A DNA stretch of 64,000 bases from contig NC_057924.1 in assembly GCF_018873765.1 (NCBI RefSeq), positions 15,525,001-15,589,000 on the forward strand. The letters are read 5' to 3'. The notes below the pieces were generated by a model. That model had not been told where the DNA came from and searched no databases. It saw only the letters and a list, made by a program, of their open reading frames with translations. The DNA comes from Telopea speciosissima. Taxonomy: Eukaryota > Streptophyta > Magnoliopsida > Proteales > Proteaceae. This document shows, in pieces, positions 1 through 13,006 of this stretch (its first letter is position 1; every line of letters begins with the position of its first letter). The translations under genes and the position numbers were made by a program.

Positions 1-175
1 TTGGCAGATGACATCGGAGACACGTTGACTGGGGAGGTGGCAGCAGCTTCTAGAGAGATGGATGGGGTGCCATGACGGTCTACCAGGAACTGTAGACGAC
101 CAAAAGCCTTAGATGTTTATGAGTAATGCAACAGCTGGTAGTAGTAAGGAAAGCATGAAAGCGTAGGACAAAGTT

Positions 176-440
176 TGTTAGTAATGAGAGGAGCTGGTAG
201 CTTGTGATAGGTTAGGAGGTATAGTGGATGTCAGAGAATATTATAACCGTTAGAAAGATATTATAAAAAGGGTGTAGAAAGGTATGAAAAGGAAAAGGAA
301 AATATTATCTTCCAATCTCTCACTTCCCTTCTTCTTCTTCTTCTTCTTCTTCGTCTTCTTCGTCTTCTTCTCTGGAGGTTCTAGCCCTCGAAGCTAGCTA
401 TTCCCTGGTTCGCATCAATCTACGGTATTTTCCAGATTGC
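176..440 (+). mobile_element. Possible LTR of a broken LTR retrotransposon
   Basis: The stretch begins TGTTAGTAATG and carries a TATA-like ATTATAAAAAGGG at about 261-274, followed by a (CTT/CGT)n pyrimidine tract, a layout common in plant LTRs. Bases 1-160 may be the decayed end of the coding part. No second LTR or target duplication is seen, so the family is not assigned. Confidence 0.3.
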
Positions 441-800
441 TTATGGAGCCACTTCACAGGTTCATAGCAGCACTCTTTTAAATGATACAGCTTCTCCAGG
501 GCATGCTCTATGTACTTAACTGGATAGAAAGCAGGATGAACCAACTTGAAACAATTGAAATCAAGTGTTGGCTCTTCAAGGCACCCATTCTGAACCAAGG
601 AACACCTAAAAGAGAAGTTCATTTGGAAATCTCTGCAACTCAGGAAAATCAGGAGGGCCAATGAAGGGGACTAAATCCAAATTACGAGAGAACGCTGATC
701 CACTCTTCAAAATGAAGTGACCTTCATCTTCTTTATAGTAGAAAAAATGTTCCTTGAAATCCAGAAGCGCACAGCTGTAATCAAGTTCCAAGCACAAGGC
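398..800 (-). pseudogene. Unidentified coding relic
   Basis: Two overlapping minus-strand frames carry protein-like text of ordinary composition: CALLDFKEHFFYYKEDEGHF and LVPFIGPPDFPELQRFPNE in one (606-797), and GCLEEPTLDFNCFKLVHPAF and YIEHALEKLYHLKECCYEP in the other (398-661). The switch falls between about 606 and 661 and looks like a frameshift in a decayed host gene fragment or captured exon. I do not recognise the family. No start context or splice sites stand out. Confidence 0.4.
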
Positions 801-1340
801 GGAAGATCGCCCAATACAACATAAAGGGAGTGAAATCTGTTGCTCTATGGCCCTCTATCCCACTGATCATTTGAAGGATCCATAAAATAGTTTAAAGTAG
901 GATCTTCATAAGAAAGCCCTGAGTTGATTTGGGGAAGAAGATGGGTGAAGAGAGAATCTCTTCGTCCACCACTTAAAAAATGTTATGAAATTATTTACAT
1001 ATAGGTAGTTACCAAACGATTTCTCATTCTATATTCTTTTATGTCTGGTAGCTACCAAACAGTTTTTCATTTTTATCAAAAATGACTTATTAATGACTCT
1101 TTTTAAATAGAGCATAATGAAAATGAAAAATGATACCAAAAAGGCCCTAAGTATGACCAAATCGAATTGATTCATTGATGAAGGAGAGAGGGAAGAGAGA
1201 GAGACAGTGATTGTTCTTCATACTATGAGGTTCACTGTTCTTCTTTCTCTATTGCTCCTTTTTTTGTCCTTTCAAACCCTTTTCACGACCATCATCACCA
1301 CAGAAAGGAGCTTCATATGATGACACCCATCCTTCGCCAC
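801..1340. other. Intergenic, nothing identified
   Basis: AT-rich DNA with a short GA tract near 1190-1205. No gene, RNA or repeat boundary is visible. Confidence 0.3.
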
Positions 1341-1593
1341 CTGGGTTTTAGGAATTGATATCGGCTAAAGTATTTGTCTCAACTGATATCAATTCGATAC
1401 TAATCTAGAATTCTAGATTAGCTGTATCAGTCAAGAACGGACAGTTTTACCCCTGATTTTCAAAAAAAAATTGGCTTTTAGTTACATTTCTACCCTTGAT
1501 CAGTACAATGTATTAAATCGACCAGGAATTGGTATCGGCCTCTACCGACACTAATATGAATTGCCTCATCCAATAATGATTCCTAAAACCATG
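1341..1593. mobile_element. hAT-type MITE, CATGGTTT family
   Basis: This is a non-autonomous element with inverted ends CTGGGTTTTAGGAAT and ATTCCTAAAACCATG. The inside is full of ATCGATA/GATATCGG-like motifs shared with the copies at 13204 and 48851. The 8-bp flanks TTCGCCAC and TTTGCCAT match at 6 of 8 positions, both differences being C/T, which suits an old hAT target duplication. Confidence 0.6.
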
Positions 1594-1849
1594 TTTGCCA
1601 TTTGATTTGACGACAACACCCTTCCTATTTCTGTCTAAATCTAGCTACCTGTCAGAAATCCCCTCGCACTCTAGACGAGCTCCTGAAAACCTATGGAAGA
1701 ACAACACAAAGAAATTCAGCAATATGGGAGGGGGATTAGGTAAGGTATGATCGATATGCTTATCGGGAGTTGCAGTCTTGTTTTTGATGGAGTATTTTTA
1801 GGTTACCGTAATATCTTTACCACTGTCTATTGTTTGTAAAATTTTGAAA

Positions 1850-2701
1850 TAGGAGCAGCAAATTCTGGCCCTCCCTGAGCCCAAAGAGGGTCTGGGCTGA
1901 GATACCCTGGCCCTGAGGGCTGGTCAGGACTAGAAATTTTTGGCCTTGAGTTAAGGTCAGGTCGGGCCAGGGTTAAGTCCTTGGGCTAGCCCAGCCCAAC
2001 TCAGCCTTATCTTGTTTGATAGAAGTGATAAACTTTTAAATCTTGTGTTGAATTTGATGGGATCATCAATAACTGAAAATAATACATCAATTGAATACGC
2101 ATTTGAAAAGTCGAGTAAGATCTATGCAATTGCTTTATCCTCATATTTTGTTGAATATATTCTTACATGTATGCTCCTATGCCTCAAGCATGAATTTAAC
2201 TAGTTGTGTTGCTTTCTTCAAAATTAATTGATGCAAAAAACACATTAGATTGATTTTCATATTATGGTCATGTTATACTTGGACAACTATGACAATCTTA
2301 TTGCCATGTCATTTGTTCTACAATTAAAACAAAGAATCATGATATGATTAGAGGAATGCATCATCATCCATACTAGTAGAGATTCTACAGAGTGATTATT
2401 AGATGTGTTTTAATCTGGAACTATATAATTTTGGTATTACTTTGAAATTTTGGTTTCCTTAGATTATTGTTATTGATGCTTTCAATTCACTGCTATGTGG
2501 AAAATGTTAATTTACTTACAATCTATGTGCTTCTTCTTCTCCCTGGTTAGGGCCAATCAAGGTTAACCTTGCTTTCGGTTCAGGATTAGATTTTTTAGTC
2601 TCTAAGTCAGAGCAAGGCCGGGCATGGGCCAAGCTAAGGGGACTCAAGGTTGGACTGGGGTTTTAAAAAGCTTAGCCCAACTCGACTGTGTTGCAGCCCA
2701 A
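1850..2701. mobile_element. hAT-like MITE with GGGC-rich ends (TAGGGCTGCAA family)
   Basis: About 850 bp bounded by TAGGAGCAGCAAAT and its approximate inverse CTGTGTTGCAGCCCAA. Both ends carry dense AGCCCAAC/GGGCTGGGC subterminal motifs and the centre is AT-rich. The same subterminal text recurs at 4225-4360, 16146-16446 and 26727-26985. No matching target duplication was found. Confidence 0.5.
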
Positions 2702-4224
2702 ATAAATGGTGAGTGTAAATGTCTCAGAAAAGGCAATGACAAGCAACAATGATAGTAGAATTATTTGTTTGGTCTCTCTTCAGTAAGTTTATAGTGGACG
2801 AAAAAACACTTGATCAATTAGAGGAAGGGTGGGAGAGAGATGAACACCACAATCACAAACTCCATCGGGATGTTAGGGTAAATTTAGAAATAAAATAGGT
2901 TTTGTTTCAACTTTCAACCGTCAGGATCTATGCAGTACAGCCCATCCGTTGGGTGTCCCTTGGCACTCCCTGGGCGTTGGACTCCCTAGAGAGGATCTCG
3001 ATGCAAGTAAATGACTCTTTTGGGCCCACCTATTTTGATCGTTGTGATGCTTTTTTGTCCTCACATTGATTGTTTTTTTAACATTGGTTTCTCCATCTCG
3101 GCCTCTATCCCCTTCTTCCTCCATGAGGTATGAACCTCTCACCATGTGTAAGGGTATTTATGTAATATCCCTTCATATGTTCTAATATAATCCTACTTGT
3201 ATTAATACTCAGGCTATGAGGGGCAATCTAGTAATTAGCCCATCTGACCTAAACCCTAGTTTTCCTATAAATACTAGTTGGAGGCAGCAGTTTGGGTATT
3301 CCAAATTAGATACTCAGGGTGTAATGCTTTAAGCATCCTTGTGCTTAAACCCTAAACCCTAACACCATTTACTCCTCCCCTTTCTTAAAACATTTGCATT
3401 CTGTGTCACAAAAAGGTTGGACCCAAACAGCATCTACCATTCCTTCACCTTGACCATTGTATCGTGGCTTTCGATCAGCAACAACAACTGTCTTCCTTCT
3501 TCGCCTGCACCGCCCCCTTCGTTCCTTCTTCGCATTCCCATACTACAGCAGCACCACTAGTTTGACTGTCATCACCATCCGGGAAATTTCAAAGAAGTGA
3601 AGGATGAAGGCCGAGTTTAAGTCTTGGACTACATTAGAAAAACAAACAATGACTAAACTCAGTGAACTTCAAGTGACTTTGGTTAAAACATGAATCTCAT
3701 GTGATTCGGATAAATTTGGACAAAGTCTGGTCCTTTTTTTATTGACCTACTTTACATTACTCTTGACTAGGTTTCACAATTTTTTTACTCAAACTCGGTA
3801 AACTCAGCCTAGTCAAAACCATGTTTTCCAACTATCATTGCTATTGATACTTATTAGACATAGAATAAGTTTTGAAAATCTTGCGTCTCAAGTCTAGATA
3901 AAAACCAGAGTGTCAAAAAACAAAAAATGAACCTAACGATTCTTTTTTCTTATTACTAATTTCAATCCCAAATTCAACTAACACAAAGTGACATGGTATT
4001 GAGCATACCGCAACATTCACAAAGATCAATTTGTACCCATTACGCCCAAATCACCAAAAGTCCCAGAAAAACAAAATAAAAGATCATAATCCAGTACTAG
4101 TGGAGAGGGAGGGAAGAAATGGTAGAAGTTTCAAATGAATATCAACAGTTCAACACCAGGGCTCTGATTAGATTGATTGGTGATGAGTTGTTTGACGAAA
4201 TACTCGAAAGATACTAAAATACAA
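2702..4224. other. Intergenic, possible decayed LTR sequence
   Basis: No gene is supported. A promoter-like CCTATAAATACTAG near 3263-3276 in a repeat-like context may be a decayed LTR. Two telomere-type CCCTAAA units (3346-3361) are too short to be an interstitial telomeric array. Confidence 0.25.
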
Positions 4225-4360
4225 TGATTGATAAAACTTGGGCCGACCCTGGGCTGAGATGTCCTAGCCCAACCTTGGGTTAGGATGGGCTTGGGCTAAG
4301 CCCTAGAGAGCCCTGGATGTGTGAGGATTTTCAAAAAACCATGCCTAACCTGGTCTTGTT
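4225..4360. mobile_element. Fragment of the TAGGGCTGCAA hAT-like MITE family
   Basis: The dense AGCCCAAC/GGGCTGAG motifs and the end-like CTTGTTGCACCCCTTA match the terminal parts of the elements at 1850 and 26727. Only one end is visible. Confidence 0.4.
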
Positions 4361-5518
4361 GCACCCCTTATTTTATATGCTTAAGAGTATATATTCAATT
4401 TTTTGTTTATTTGGGAAGTTATTTGTGTAGGGGAAGGGGTTCGTTGGTTGGTGCTCCATTCACTTTTAGGGGTATTTTAGGGAGAGAAACACAAAAAATG
4501 TAGGGGTAGTTTTGACAATTCGTCAAATAGGGGGATTTTATTATGTTTCTGTGGTCTGGTGCTTCAAACCATGGATTCCTTTACCTGTTCGACGGATCAG
4601 AAAACATTTTTCCTTTTGTGTATTTAAGAATTTGGACTTATTTAAGTGTTTGAGAGTTTGAGTACTCAGAACCTTTAGGACGTGTTTGGTTCGTTGAATC
4701 AACTGGTGGTGTATCAATGGGTACATGAATCTGAATTTAAAAAACTGTTTGGTTCAAATTGATGGTGAGCAGATTCGGATTCATAAATCTGAGTGATTCT
4801 ATTCTGTATAGGTGAACCCATATTTGATTCAAGAAAATCTAACCCTATTATAGATACCTTTTTTGTTTGTGAATCTACTATGATACAATATCGGGATGGA
4901 GAGAATCAAACGAAACCATCCCATTAATTTAGCGGAACCATATACAAGTTTTGGGATCATTTAGGAAATGAGATGGTTCCGGGATTGGCATCCTTGGGAT
5001 AACCATTCTAATGACACATTAACGCCCTGTTTGACACCCTTAGATAAAAAAAATATATAACAGCCCCGCAAGAGTAGAAAGAAGCTGGGATGGAGGGAAA
5101 GAGAAAAGATTTTTCTAAATCAAAATTAATTCATTCCATAAATATCAATCGTGGGGTTGGCTAGGTATATATAAAAACCCAAAAGAGTAATGGATATAAC
5201 TTCTTATCACTATGAACTAAGAAGTTGTAACCTTTTTTTTTTTTTTTTTTAATTTCTTCTAATTTTATTTTCAAAAATTTTTAATGTAAGGGTATAAAAA
5301 GGTTTTAAAAAAATTGAAAGTAATTTACTGCAACATTTATTTGAAATGATATGATTAATGATTTACCTAATCATCTTAAAAGGGTAAAAAAGTAAAATTA
5401 TAATAAGTTGCCATGAGTAGTAGACTCTACTAAGCACTCTTAACAATGTTTTACTTTAAATAAATAAGCAAAATTATTATAACACTTATTAGCGTAAAAT
5501 AACTGACAATGAATTTTT
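4361..5518. other. Intergenic, nothing identified
   Basis: AT-rich DNA including a poly-T run of about 20 bases at 5230-5250. No gene or defined repeat is visible. Confidence 0.3.
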
Positions 5519-5688
5519 CTCCTCTCAAGTTCCTGCCCGGTCAGGTTCGTAGGTTCCTCTCATAGGGAAGGTGAAAATGACGATCTCACCCCACTCAGGT
5601 AGTGTGTTCGGGCAGGGGGTGAGGTCGTCATTTCTGGTCCCCTATGAGAGGAACCTATGAACCTGACCGAGCAAGAACCTGACAGGAG
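5519..5688. mobile_element. Foldback MITE with long inverted arms
   Basis: About 50-bp imperfect inverted arms (CGGTCAGGTTCGTAGGTTCC near 5538-5557, and its inverse GGAACCTATGAACCTGACCG near 5650-5669) enclose a 70-bp centre. Transcripts would fold into a stable hairpin. No clear target duplication was found. Confidence 0.6.
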
Positions 5689-5899
5689 TTAAGTCGACTA
5701 ACAATAGGGGTGGCCACCAATAAAAAAATAACAATAGGATTCTTGTATAAATTTAGACTCTAGAGTCTAGACATGAGACCCATAAATAAAATAATAAATT
5801 TTGTGCATCCATCCCGCTTTTTGGAGTTATAATTCAACCCGTTACAATTTCAACCAAAAAAAACTCAATCCGTTACAATCAGAAAAAGGGCAAATTAGA

Positions 5900-7346
5900 T
5901 CTGAGGTATCCAATGTTTAAGAAAATGATACTTGGGGTACCTTATATTTTAAAAGTGACATTGGGGCATCTTGTGAATCATTTTTGTTCACAAATACTTG
6001 GGATAAATTATTATTTTATATTCATGAAAAGTGTTTAGCATGAGATGTTCAATGAATGTGATGTATTGGGATATTATGGTATGTTTTTAATTCATATTGT
6101 TGTCCCTAAAATGTTAAAGCAAGCGTGATATGGAAACGTTTCATTTCAGCCAACCCAATCGACTATTTTGAGTAACAGTCCATAAATTCAACGACCATTA
6201 ATTCCATTTACTTGTCGAGTGGTTACATAATTCAACGCCCATCAGTTCTTCTCCTTATTTCGTGCAACTCAACATGGGAAAGAAGGAGTTCGGTTTCATG
6301 CAGCTACATCTTCTCCTTATCTTTCGTCGGTTATGGATTTTAAAGCTGCTCAAATGGCCAACGGTTACAACTAAACTCTTTCTGTAACTCTACATGACAA
6401 TGAAAAGTCTACGCTTGAAGTGTAACTAACGGGCAAACACTGGCCAAGTTTGCAGTGTTGAAAGTGACACTGCGGAAGGATCTCAATAAATAGAGGGACC
6501 CCTCCCCTTGATGAAAATCATGTTTTCAGCCTTGGGAACGATACTCTTCTGCCCACTTTCTAACTTTTGAGTATGTGTGAGTCCTCCCTCGACCAACCTT
6601 GGCATTCTGTCGAACCCCCGTCTCGAGATTTGTGCTACCATCTCTCTATCTGCATTCCGAGTAACCAAAGTCTGCATTTTATACTTTGAAATCACACTTT
6701 TCTCGAGGTTCCGAAGAACCAAATTCTTCAACAGAGAGAGGCAAGTCGTTTGTCCATTTCCACCTGAGCCAGGAGATACTCTAGACTTTGTTTTTACATC
6801 AAGTCCATTTTTTCTCGCTTTTATCTCGTTAAGTTCGATTTCAGGTATACGTTTCTCCATTGTTTTTCATTTTCAGTAGAATGTGGACTATTAAAGTAGT
6901 TTGTTTTAGTATAAACAATAGTGTGTAAATGTGAAGATAATGTGTATAGTTTTCTTTGATGAAATCGATGCATGTTAACAAATCATATATTAGCTTTGCT
7001 TGTTGGTATAGGATGTGTTATTGTGGGAGAATGTTCGAACTTTAACATCTAATAAAAAGATCGGTTTAACTAGGTGAGATGGGTATGTAACACTTTCCCA
7101 TGCTCGTAATCTGATCTCTTACATTTATTATGACCAAACCATATGGAATCATGTGGAGCCCTTTCCATACACCATGGATGGGGCTACCCCCTTTTTGGGT
7201 CCTAGACCTGAATCCTAGGTGATGACTCCTTTTATTTTATCATACTAATTATGCTCATCCCAAACCCTCATCGCTAAGAAACTCCGAAAACAGACCCGCC
7301 CGCAAGACGGAAGAGGAACCCCACTTAGAGGTCACGATACCCACAC
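5900..7346 (+). mobile_element. Probable LTR remnant, Ty3/gypsy of the Tat type
   Basis: The right end has layout and wording typical of Tat-lineage LTR ends: TAACACTTTCCCATGCTCG, then TCCTAGACC, TAGGTGATGACTCC and GAGGTCACGATACCCACAC, followed by TTGGCAAGATGTC where a TGGCGACTC-like primer-binding site would lie. A TATA-like AATAAATAGAGGG sits near 6485. The left edge is not resolved. It is old and broken; no coding domain follows. Confidence 0.4.
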
Positions 7347-8589
7347 TTGGCAAGATGTCAGACATCAAAGTGGGCATGTATAGGGCTTTGTTTGCCACAC
7401 CTCCACTGGTGGTTTCTTCTCCACCCAAGGATAAATATAATTTATCCTTTTTGTCTTGTAAGTTGTGTCTACATCTTTATCTCTAGGGAATCCATTGCTT
7501 TTGCATCTCCCCTAGTCAGGAAGACTTTGTCATTGGCATGTGAGATAGTATGGTCATACTCCACTCTTTAGGTTCTGGTACTTTGTATCCAAACCTTGTG
7601 TATCACATGTCGTTTCGCTAAATAAATTTCTGTTTACTAAAAAAAAAATTGTTGATGTATATGAGAATCTTGTTAATGAACTCTTGTAGATGTCAACAAA
7701 ATAATGAATGGGTTCATTATCGAGGTGGCTCACATTCATTTCTAATGAAATAAGAGGTGGATTCCTACGACTATGGAGCATCATCTCATGGGTATATAAT
7801 TCACACTAAGATGAGTACTATACACTCAACTTGAGTATATTTTGGCCGACACTAATGGACACGACACTCAAATGACCAAAAATATTAGAAGTCTAATCTC
7901 TCACGAATGAAAATGAGATACAATATAGTCCTGTGTGTGTGTGGATTGATAGATTCTGATTAATATTATAAAGGTGAGAGGGAAGCTTAAAATGCAAGGT
8001 ACCATTGCAATTTATCACGCATATTTAGGCTCTCTTTGGTATAGTTTATATTTCTACTTATCTAATGTAATTGAACACTTTTGCTACTTATCAGTAACTA
8101 AAGATTCCAGTTATATAGTGACATATAAAGCCAATCTCTGTTTAAATGCCTCCAAAGATGATCATCATCACCTTAAATTAAAAGTCATAACTAATGTAGA
8201 CTTTCTATCAGTTTCATTAAGCTATGAATAGTTTACCCCCCGAATAAACTAGTCCTTCTCAACTACCTGAGAATAACTCCGAAAGTAATCCAATAATCAT
8301 TTTGCTTGGATACAAACACTATTTTAATTCCATAACAAATATCTGGTCAATAAAGACTTTTATAGCCTAGCTTATGAAAAATCTTTCCATAACTTCAATC
8401 TCCTCAAAACATGTCATACTTGAAAAGAACATTTCTTTTCATCACCACGACCAGATTTTAGTATACTGAATTGATATAAGTCTAACATCTTATTTTATGA
8501 TTTCTCACAAATTTAAATGTAAAGAAATAACTGACTAAATCAAGATCCAATACATATGAACAATTATGACAAGAAAGTATACTACGCTC
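7347..8589. other. Intergenic, no gene seen
   Basis: Non-coding AT-rich DNA to the right of the LTR-like sequence and to the left of the copia remnant. Short open frames here have no recognisable domain. Confidence 0.25.
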
Positions 8590-10015
8590 CCACTCAATTC
8601 ATGATCCATCCACCTTCCGATCATAGCCAAACAATTTGATCATTTGATCAAATCGGATGTTCTGGTATGTAGAAGCTCACTTGAGATCAACAAAAGGTCT
8701 CAATGGCTTGCACTCCTTGTTTTTCTTCTATAAGAGAAATGAAAATCCATCTAACTACTGCATGTCAATTTCTTCTCAAGATATTAACAATAGAAAGTAG
8801 TTTTAACATTATAATATCAGATCTGTGACTATCACAATGTGCACCTATTAATAATGAAATCCGAAGAAATCTTATCATAAATACTAGTGATAAAGGTTTT
8901 ATCACTCTCCCTCTAGGGAATGAACCTTTTGCTACCAGTCTTGCTTTGGAGTTTGCTACTCTCTCAACCACATCTTTCTTCCTCTTATAGATCCACATAC
9001 ATCCATTGGACACGTCTTGCAGTGAATCAACAAAAATCTAAACCTAAATGGAATGAATAGCGTATATTCCAAAGTGATAAGCTTCAAATCAACTGGGGAT
9101 GTGCATTTGAATCTGAAAAATCAAATACAATGTAGAACTTTACTATGTGTTGTGACAAATTCTGACTCCGCAGTTCACCTGGTCAGGTCGTCCTGCACAT
9201 GTAAATCACAAGAAAACAAAGAAGTGCCGGCCTGAGCTGGTTAGTACACTCCGATGCCTAAGTCAGAGTTTGCAACAGATAGAAATCTCAAGCTAGGGAG
9301 CTTAAGCAAGAAAGAGTGAATTGAGTCCCATACCTTAGCTTGGCATGACTATTTATAGCTCTAGGATACTAAACGGTACCCAAATTTTACCTGTTTATAG
9401 ATGATAATCTTGGTTTCATGTCGTCCTTGGTGGCATGATCTCTGGTCGACACGTGTATGATCTGGGGTCATGCAGAAAGTGTGACTAGGATCACGCGAGA
9501 GGCATGACTTTCACCTGACCGGAGTCTCTGGCTGGGTTGGGTCAGAAGACCATTCTGGTTAAGTGGGGTTATCCCGAGGTTGATATCCCGACCTGAACTC
9601 TGGGTGGATGAGTCGGGACTGGTCCAGTCTGCCACGTGTAACTCGGAGATTGGCTATGATTAGTTATGACCTATCACTATGAATTCTTCCTTCTTCATGA
9701 GAAGGGAATAATACATAGGAGCTACAAAATATAGTGAGATATAAAATTAGGTTTAGCTGGTACAATTAAAAGTTGGCCAAATAACGAGTTTTCTATGATC
9801 ATTAGATTTTAATCCTCTTTAAGGTGTCGCATATAACATTCCTCTATAGAATTAGAAACCTTATAATGCCACTTGGCATCCAAGAAGTAGCATCTTTCTG
9901 ACCTAGATTCCATCTTATTTGTTAAAAGCATATGCACGAAAGCTACGCAGTCCCCAAACTTAAGAAAACATAGATTAGGCTTTCGCCCATTCATAATTCC
10001 AAAGCCCCTGAGAAA
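8590..10015 (-). mobile_element. Broken Ty1/copia polyprotein remnant, interrupted by a solo LTR
   Basis: On the minus strand, integrase C-terminal text (MNGRKPNLCFLKFGDCVAF, about 9809-9994) is followed after an interruption by reverse transcriptase text (VSNGCMWIYKRKKDVVERVA, KARLVAKGSF, about 8765-9013) and weaker RT text to about 8590. The order fits copia (integrase before RT). A separate solo LTR at 9148-9676 lies between the two parts. The element is old, carries many breaks, and has no LTRs of its own recognised. Confidence 0.75.
9148..9676 (-). mobile_element. Solo LTR nested in the copia remnant
   Basis: A 529-bp TG...CA-bounded segment is flanked by a perfect 5-bp target duplication, CTATG (9143-9147 and 9677-9681). 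On the minus strand it holds a TATA box (GAGCTATAAATAG, near 9355) two-thirds along, as in an LTR. It is GC-richer than its surroundings. No internal coding part is present, so it is a solo LTR left by recombination. The family is not assigned. Confidence 0.75.
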
Positions 10016-11735
10016 TAGACTTAGTTAGAATCATGTTCAGAACATGTACTGCTATTTCATAGACCCACTAAAACTGAGGTAGCTTAAAGTAGTTAAGCTA
10101 TGCTCGAATCGTGTTTAATATGATTCGATTTTCTTACTCTATGATGTTCCTAAAGCATACAAAATTTTCAAAACTCTTTGACAAAAATATTGGAGTATTT
10201 CACATGATTTACAATACGATATTTAGAAGAAATTTTATAAATAAATGAGAAAATTAAAAAATTTTGTTTCAAAAAATACTCTCACTTTGGAAGATCAACA
10301 CCAAACGAAATTTTTTTGGAAAACACAATTCACATCCATTTAAAATCAATATAAAATTATAAATGTTCTCATAACCATCAACATGGTTATGGTTGTTGCC
10401 CCCTTAGCTAGTATGATGAACCTTCACAAAACTTTCCATTTGGTTGCAAGGGGAATTAAAGGAAAGGAAAGTGAAATTTTCATACTTGAAAAAGAAATTT
10501 TTGTAATCATTACCCCATGTGACAATATCACTAATTTCAAATCATTCCATATTTGATTATTAAATTCTACTTTACTTTGCATCCATTTACCTTCGATTTA
10601 AAATATAAAATAAATATTACATGTAAAATGTATCATTACTAAATATGGTAAAAAATATAAGTAGTTTATACAATCATATGGGGTATTGATTACAAAAGTT
10701 TCTTTTTGAGGTTTGAAAATTTTTCTTTCCTTTCCCTTTCATTCCCCTTGCAACCAAACGGAGCCTACAATAAATTCCAAACATGCATGATGGAAGTTGA
10801 AGGCCACATATCATGTGGTACTTGGTTATACCAACTTATCTGACTTAGTTAATTAGAATGTTTCATGACCTTCTAGCTTCTTTCTCAAAGAGGCTAAGCA
10901 ATGCCGGCATTTCAAATCAAAGTAGTTTGATAAACCACATAACTACACTTTAAGCTTCTCTCATAGCCTACGAGTGTGAATTGGAACAACTCAACCATTA
11001 CATGTACAACTTAACCTATAGGAGTTCATTATGCTCGGGTTGGTTGATTAAACTAATTCTGTCTATCATATAGACTTCCAATATTTTTGGTCACTTGAGC
11101 ATCATGCTCATTCCTATAAGCTAACACAGGCTTAACTAAAGTACATACCTATTGTTATGGAGTGGATCATGATGTCATGAGATGGTTCCTATTATTGTAG
11201 TGCACTCCCACTAGTTGTGTCCACTTCCTACCTCATAAGAGATCAATGAGTGTAGCTCGTCTCATCGATCAACTCAAACATTATTCTATTACGAAACCTC
11301 TACACCCACTGACTACAAGAGGTCATGGTAACTTTACCCATCAGGAATTCTCGCATTACTCATTGTGGGTTGGCATGTGCGTGCCTGTTCATTGTCTTCT
11401 TTGACGTCAATTTTATTTTTTTATGGGTCCTAGACCCTTATCTAAGCGGTGACTCCCTATATATTCTCTCTCTATTTTTCCAAAGAGGTGAGGATGATTT
11501 CTACTTGTTTTTAAGAACCCGAGCATTTTTTCCTTTCTCGGTAGGGGTTTAGATTCATTGTTCACACAACAAGAAGGGCGAGAGTAAAAGTAACTAGAGC
11601 TAAGGGGTTAATGACCTTAACAAAAAACCCTAGGAGATTTTCTCAAATCAATTCACAAGAGTTTTATAGTCATCAAGCTCAACTCCGATGTTGATTACAG
11701 AAGTATTGTATCTAGAGATGTATGAATCGCATATG
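10016..11735. other. Intergenic repeat-derived DNA
   Basis: No gene is supported. At 11422-11470 the words TCCTAGACCCTTATCT and GTGACTCCCTATATATTCTC recur almost exactly at 57788-57830 and more loosely at 7199-7232, so a piece of the same LTR family is probably present. The rest is unassigned. Confidence 0.3.
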
Positions 11736-12010
11736 GATCATATGTGAATCAAATCCATGTTCTTGACTATCCATTTGCATCTCTGAATTGTGTAATCCGA
11801 ACCATCCAACCCTGACATGATTCATTTTCAATCCATTACCTCAGTTGTCTTAACTCTTTTTCTTATTCTCTAACATGTGTCAAATCTTTAGGAACCCTCA
11901 AGATGATTAGCTACTTAATTTTCCATTATTAGTTTGATATCTATTCGAGTTGAATAAATTCTTTTCCAGATCCAATCCACGGTGACTGATTCCATTACTG
12001 ATTCCGATCC
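11736..12010 (+). mobile_element. hAT-like MITE copy (TAGGCTGTAAATGGAT family)
   Basis: It shares ordered internal text with the better copy at 12637-13006: CTATCCATTTGCATCT, TGTGTAATCC, AGATGATTAGCTACTTAATTTT. The ends are worn and no target duplication is seen. Confidence 0.45.
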
Positions 12011-12636
12011 CAAACTTACTAGCTATCCTTATCCAATGTACAATATTTGCATCTTACATGTCATATGTCGACACGTGTCCAGATCAAATAGTTAAATATC
12101 CACCTAATAGGATGCTTAGCACTAATAAGTGTATCTCCCACTCTCGTTATCAATTTATCATGTTTGGATGACTTTTAAACCAAAAAATCAAATCATTTGA
12201 TTTGACATCTAAGACTCCTTTAGGAGCAGCAGCTTTTCCTCATCAACCCACCTAGATTTTCCACCCTCTCGAAAGAAAAAAAGGAAAAAACTTTCCCACC
12301 TACATTATAGATTAGATGGTACGGATTAATATAGATTTCTTTAAAAGGAATGATTAGATTAAAATTAAACACATAATTAGTCAAACCATTGTATGCCAAA
12401 CACGTGTCTACTACATTATAGGTTAAATCTTACCCAGACAGAAGACACCAAATCAGAGTAGCACAGGTCAATACCTGCCATTGGCCAAACTTTGAAAAAA
12501 CCTGCTTTCCCTTTATTCTATTATAGGTAGGGTTTTCATGCACGCGTATACGACAGAGGGCAGGTTATGATTTGTCAAATAGGGGGTTTCAATTATGTCA
12601 AGGGTTGATGAGTCAAATAGGTGTTTGAATTAAAAT

Positions 12637-13006
12637 TAGGCTTGTAAACGGATCGAATTCAACTCGGATGTGATTGGATTCAGATATTTTTGTACAATAG
12701 ATTTGGATGTGGATTGAATTCGGATTTTTCATCATCCATTTATATCTTTATCTTGTGTAACCTAGACTTTCCTTTCCATAGGGGATATAAGTCACTCTCA
12801 ATCTATATCTCTTAGCTCATGATTCTCTTTTTCTCATATTCTAGAACATGTTGAATCTTCAAATACCCTTGAGATTATTATTTAGTTAATTTTTTATTAT
12901 TAAGTATTTGAATTTTTATTGGAATATTCAAATTTTTTTTTTGATATCTCTAAACAAAAACAGATGTGGATCAAATTTGGATTTTCGATTATCCATTTAC
13001 AGCCTT
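12637..13006 (+). mobile_element. hAT-like MITE (TAGGCTGTAAATGGAT family)
   Basis: About 370 bp with inverted ends TAGGCTTGTAAACGGAT and ATCCATTTACAGCCTTA. Flanks GTTTGAAT (12623-12630) and GTTTGGAT (13007-13014) may be a worn 8-bp duplication, but the left copy is six bases off the end. Related copies lie at 11736 and, inverted, at 46290. Confidence 0.55.

Noticed and set aside
3341-3361. Interstitial telomere repeat
   Set aside because: Only about two CCCTAAA units; chance or a common promoter telo-box-like motif.
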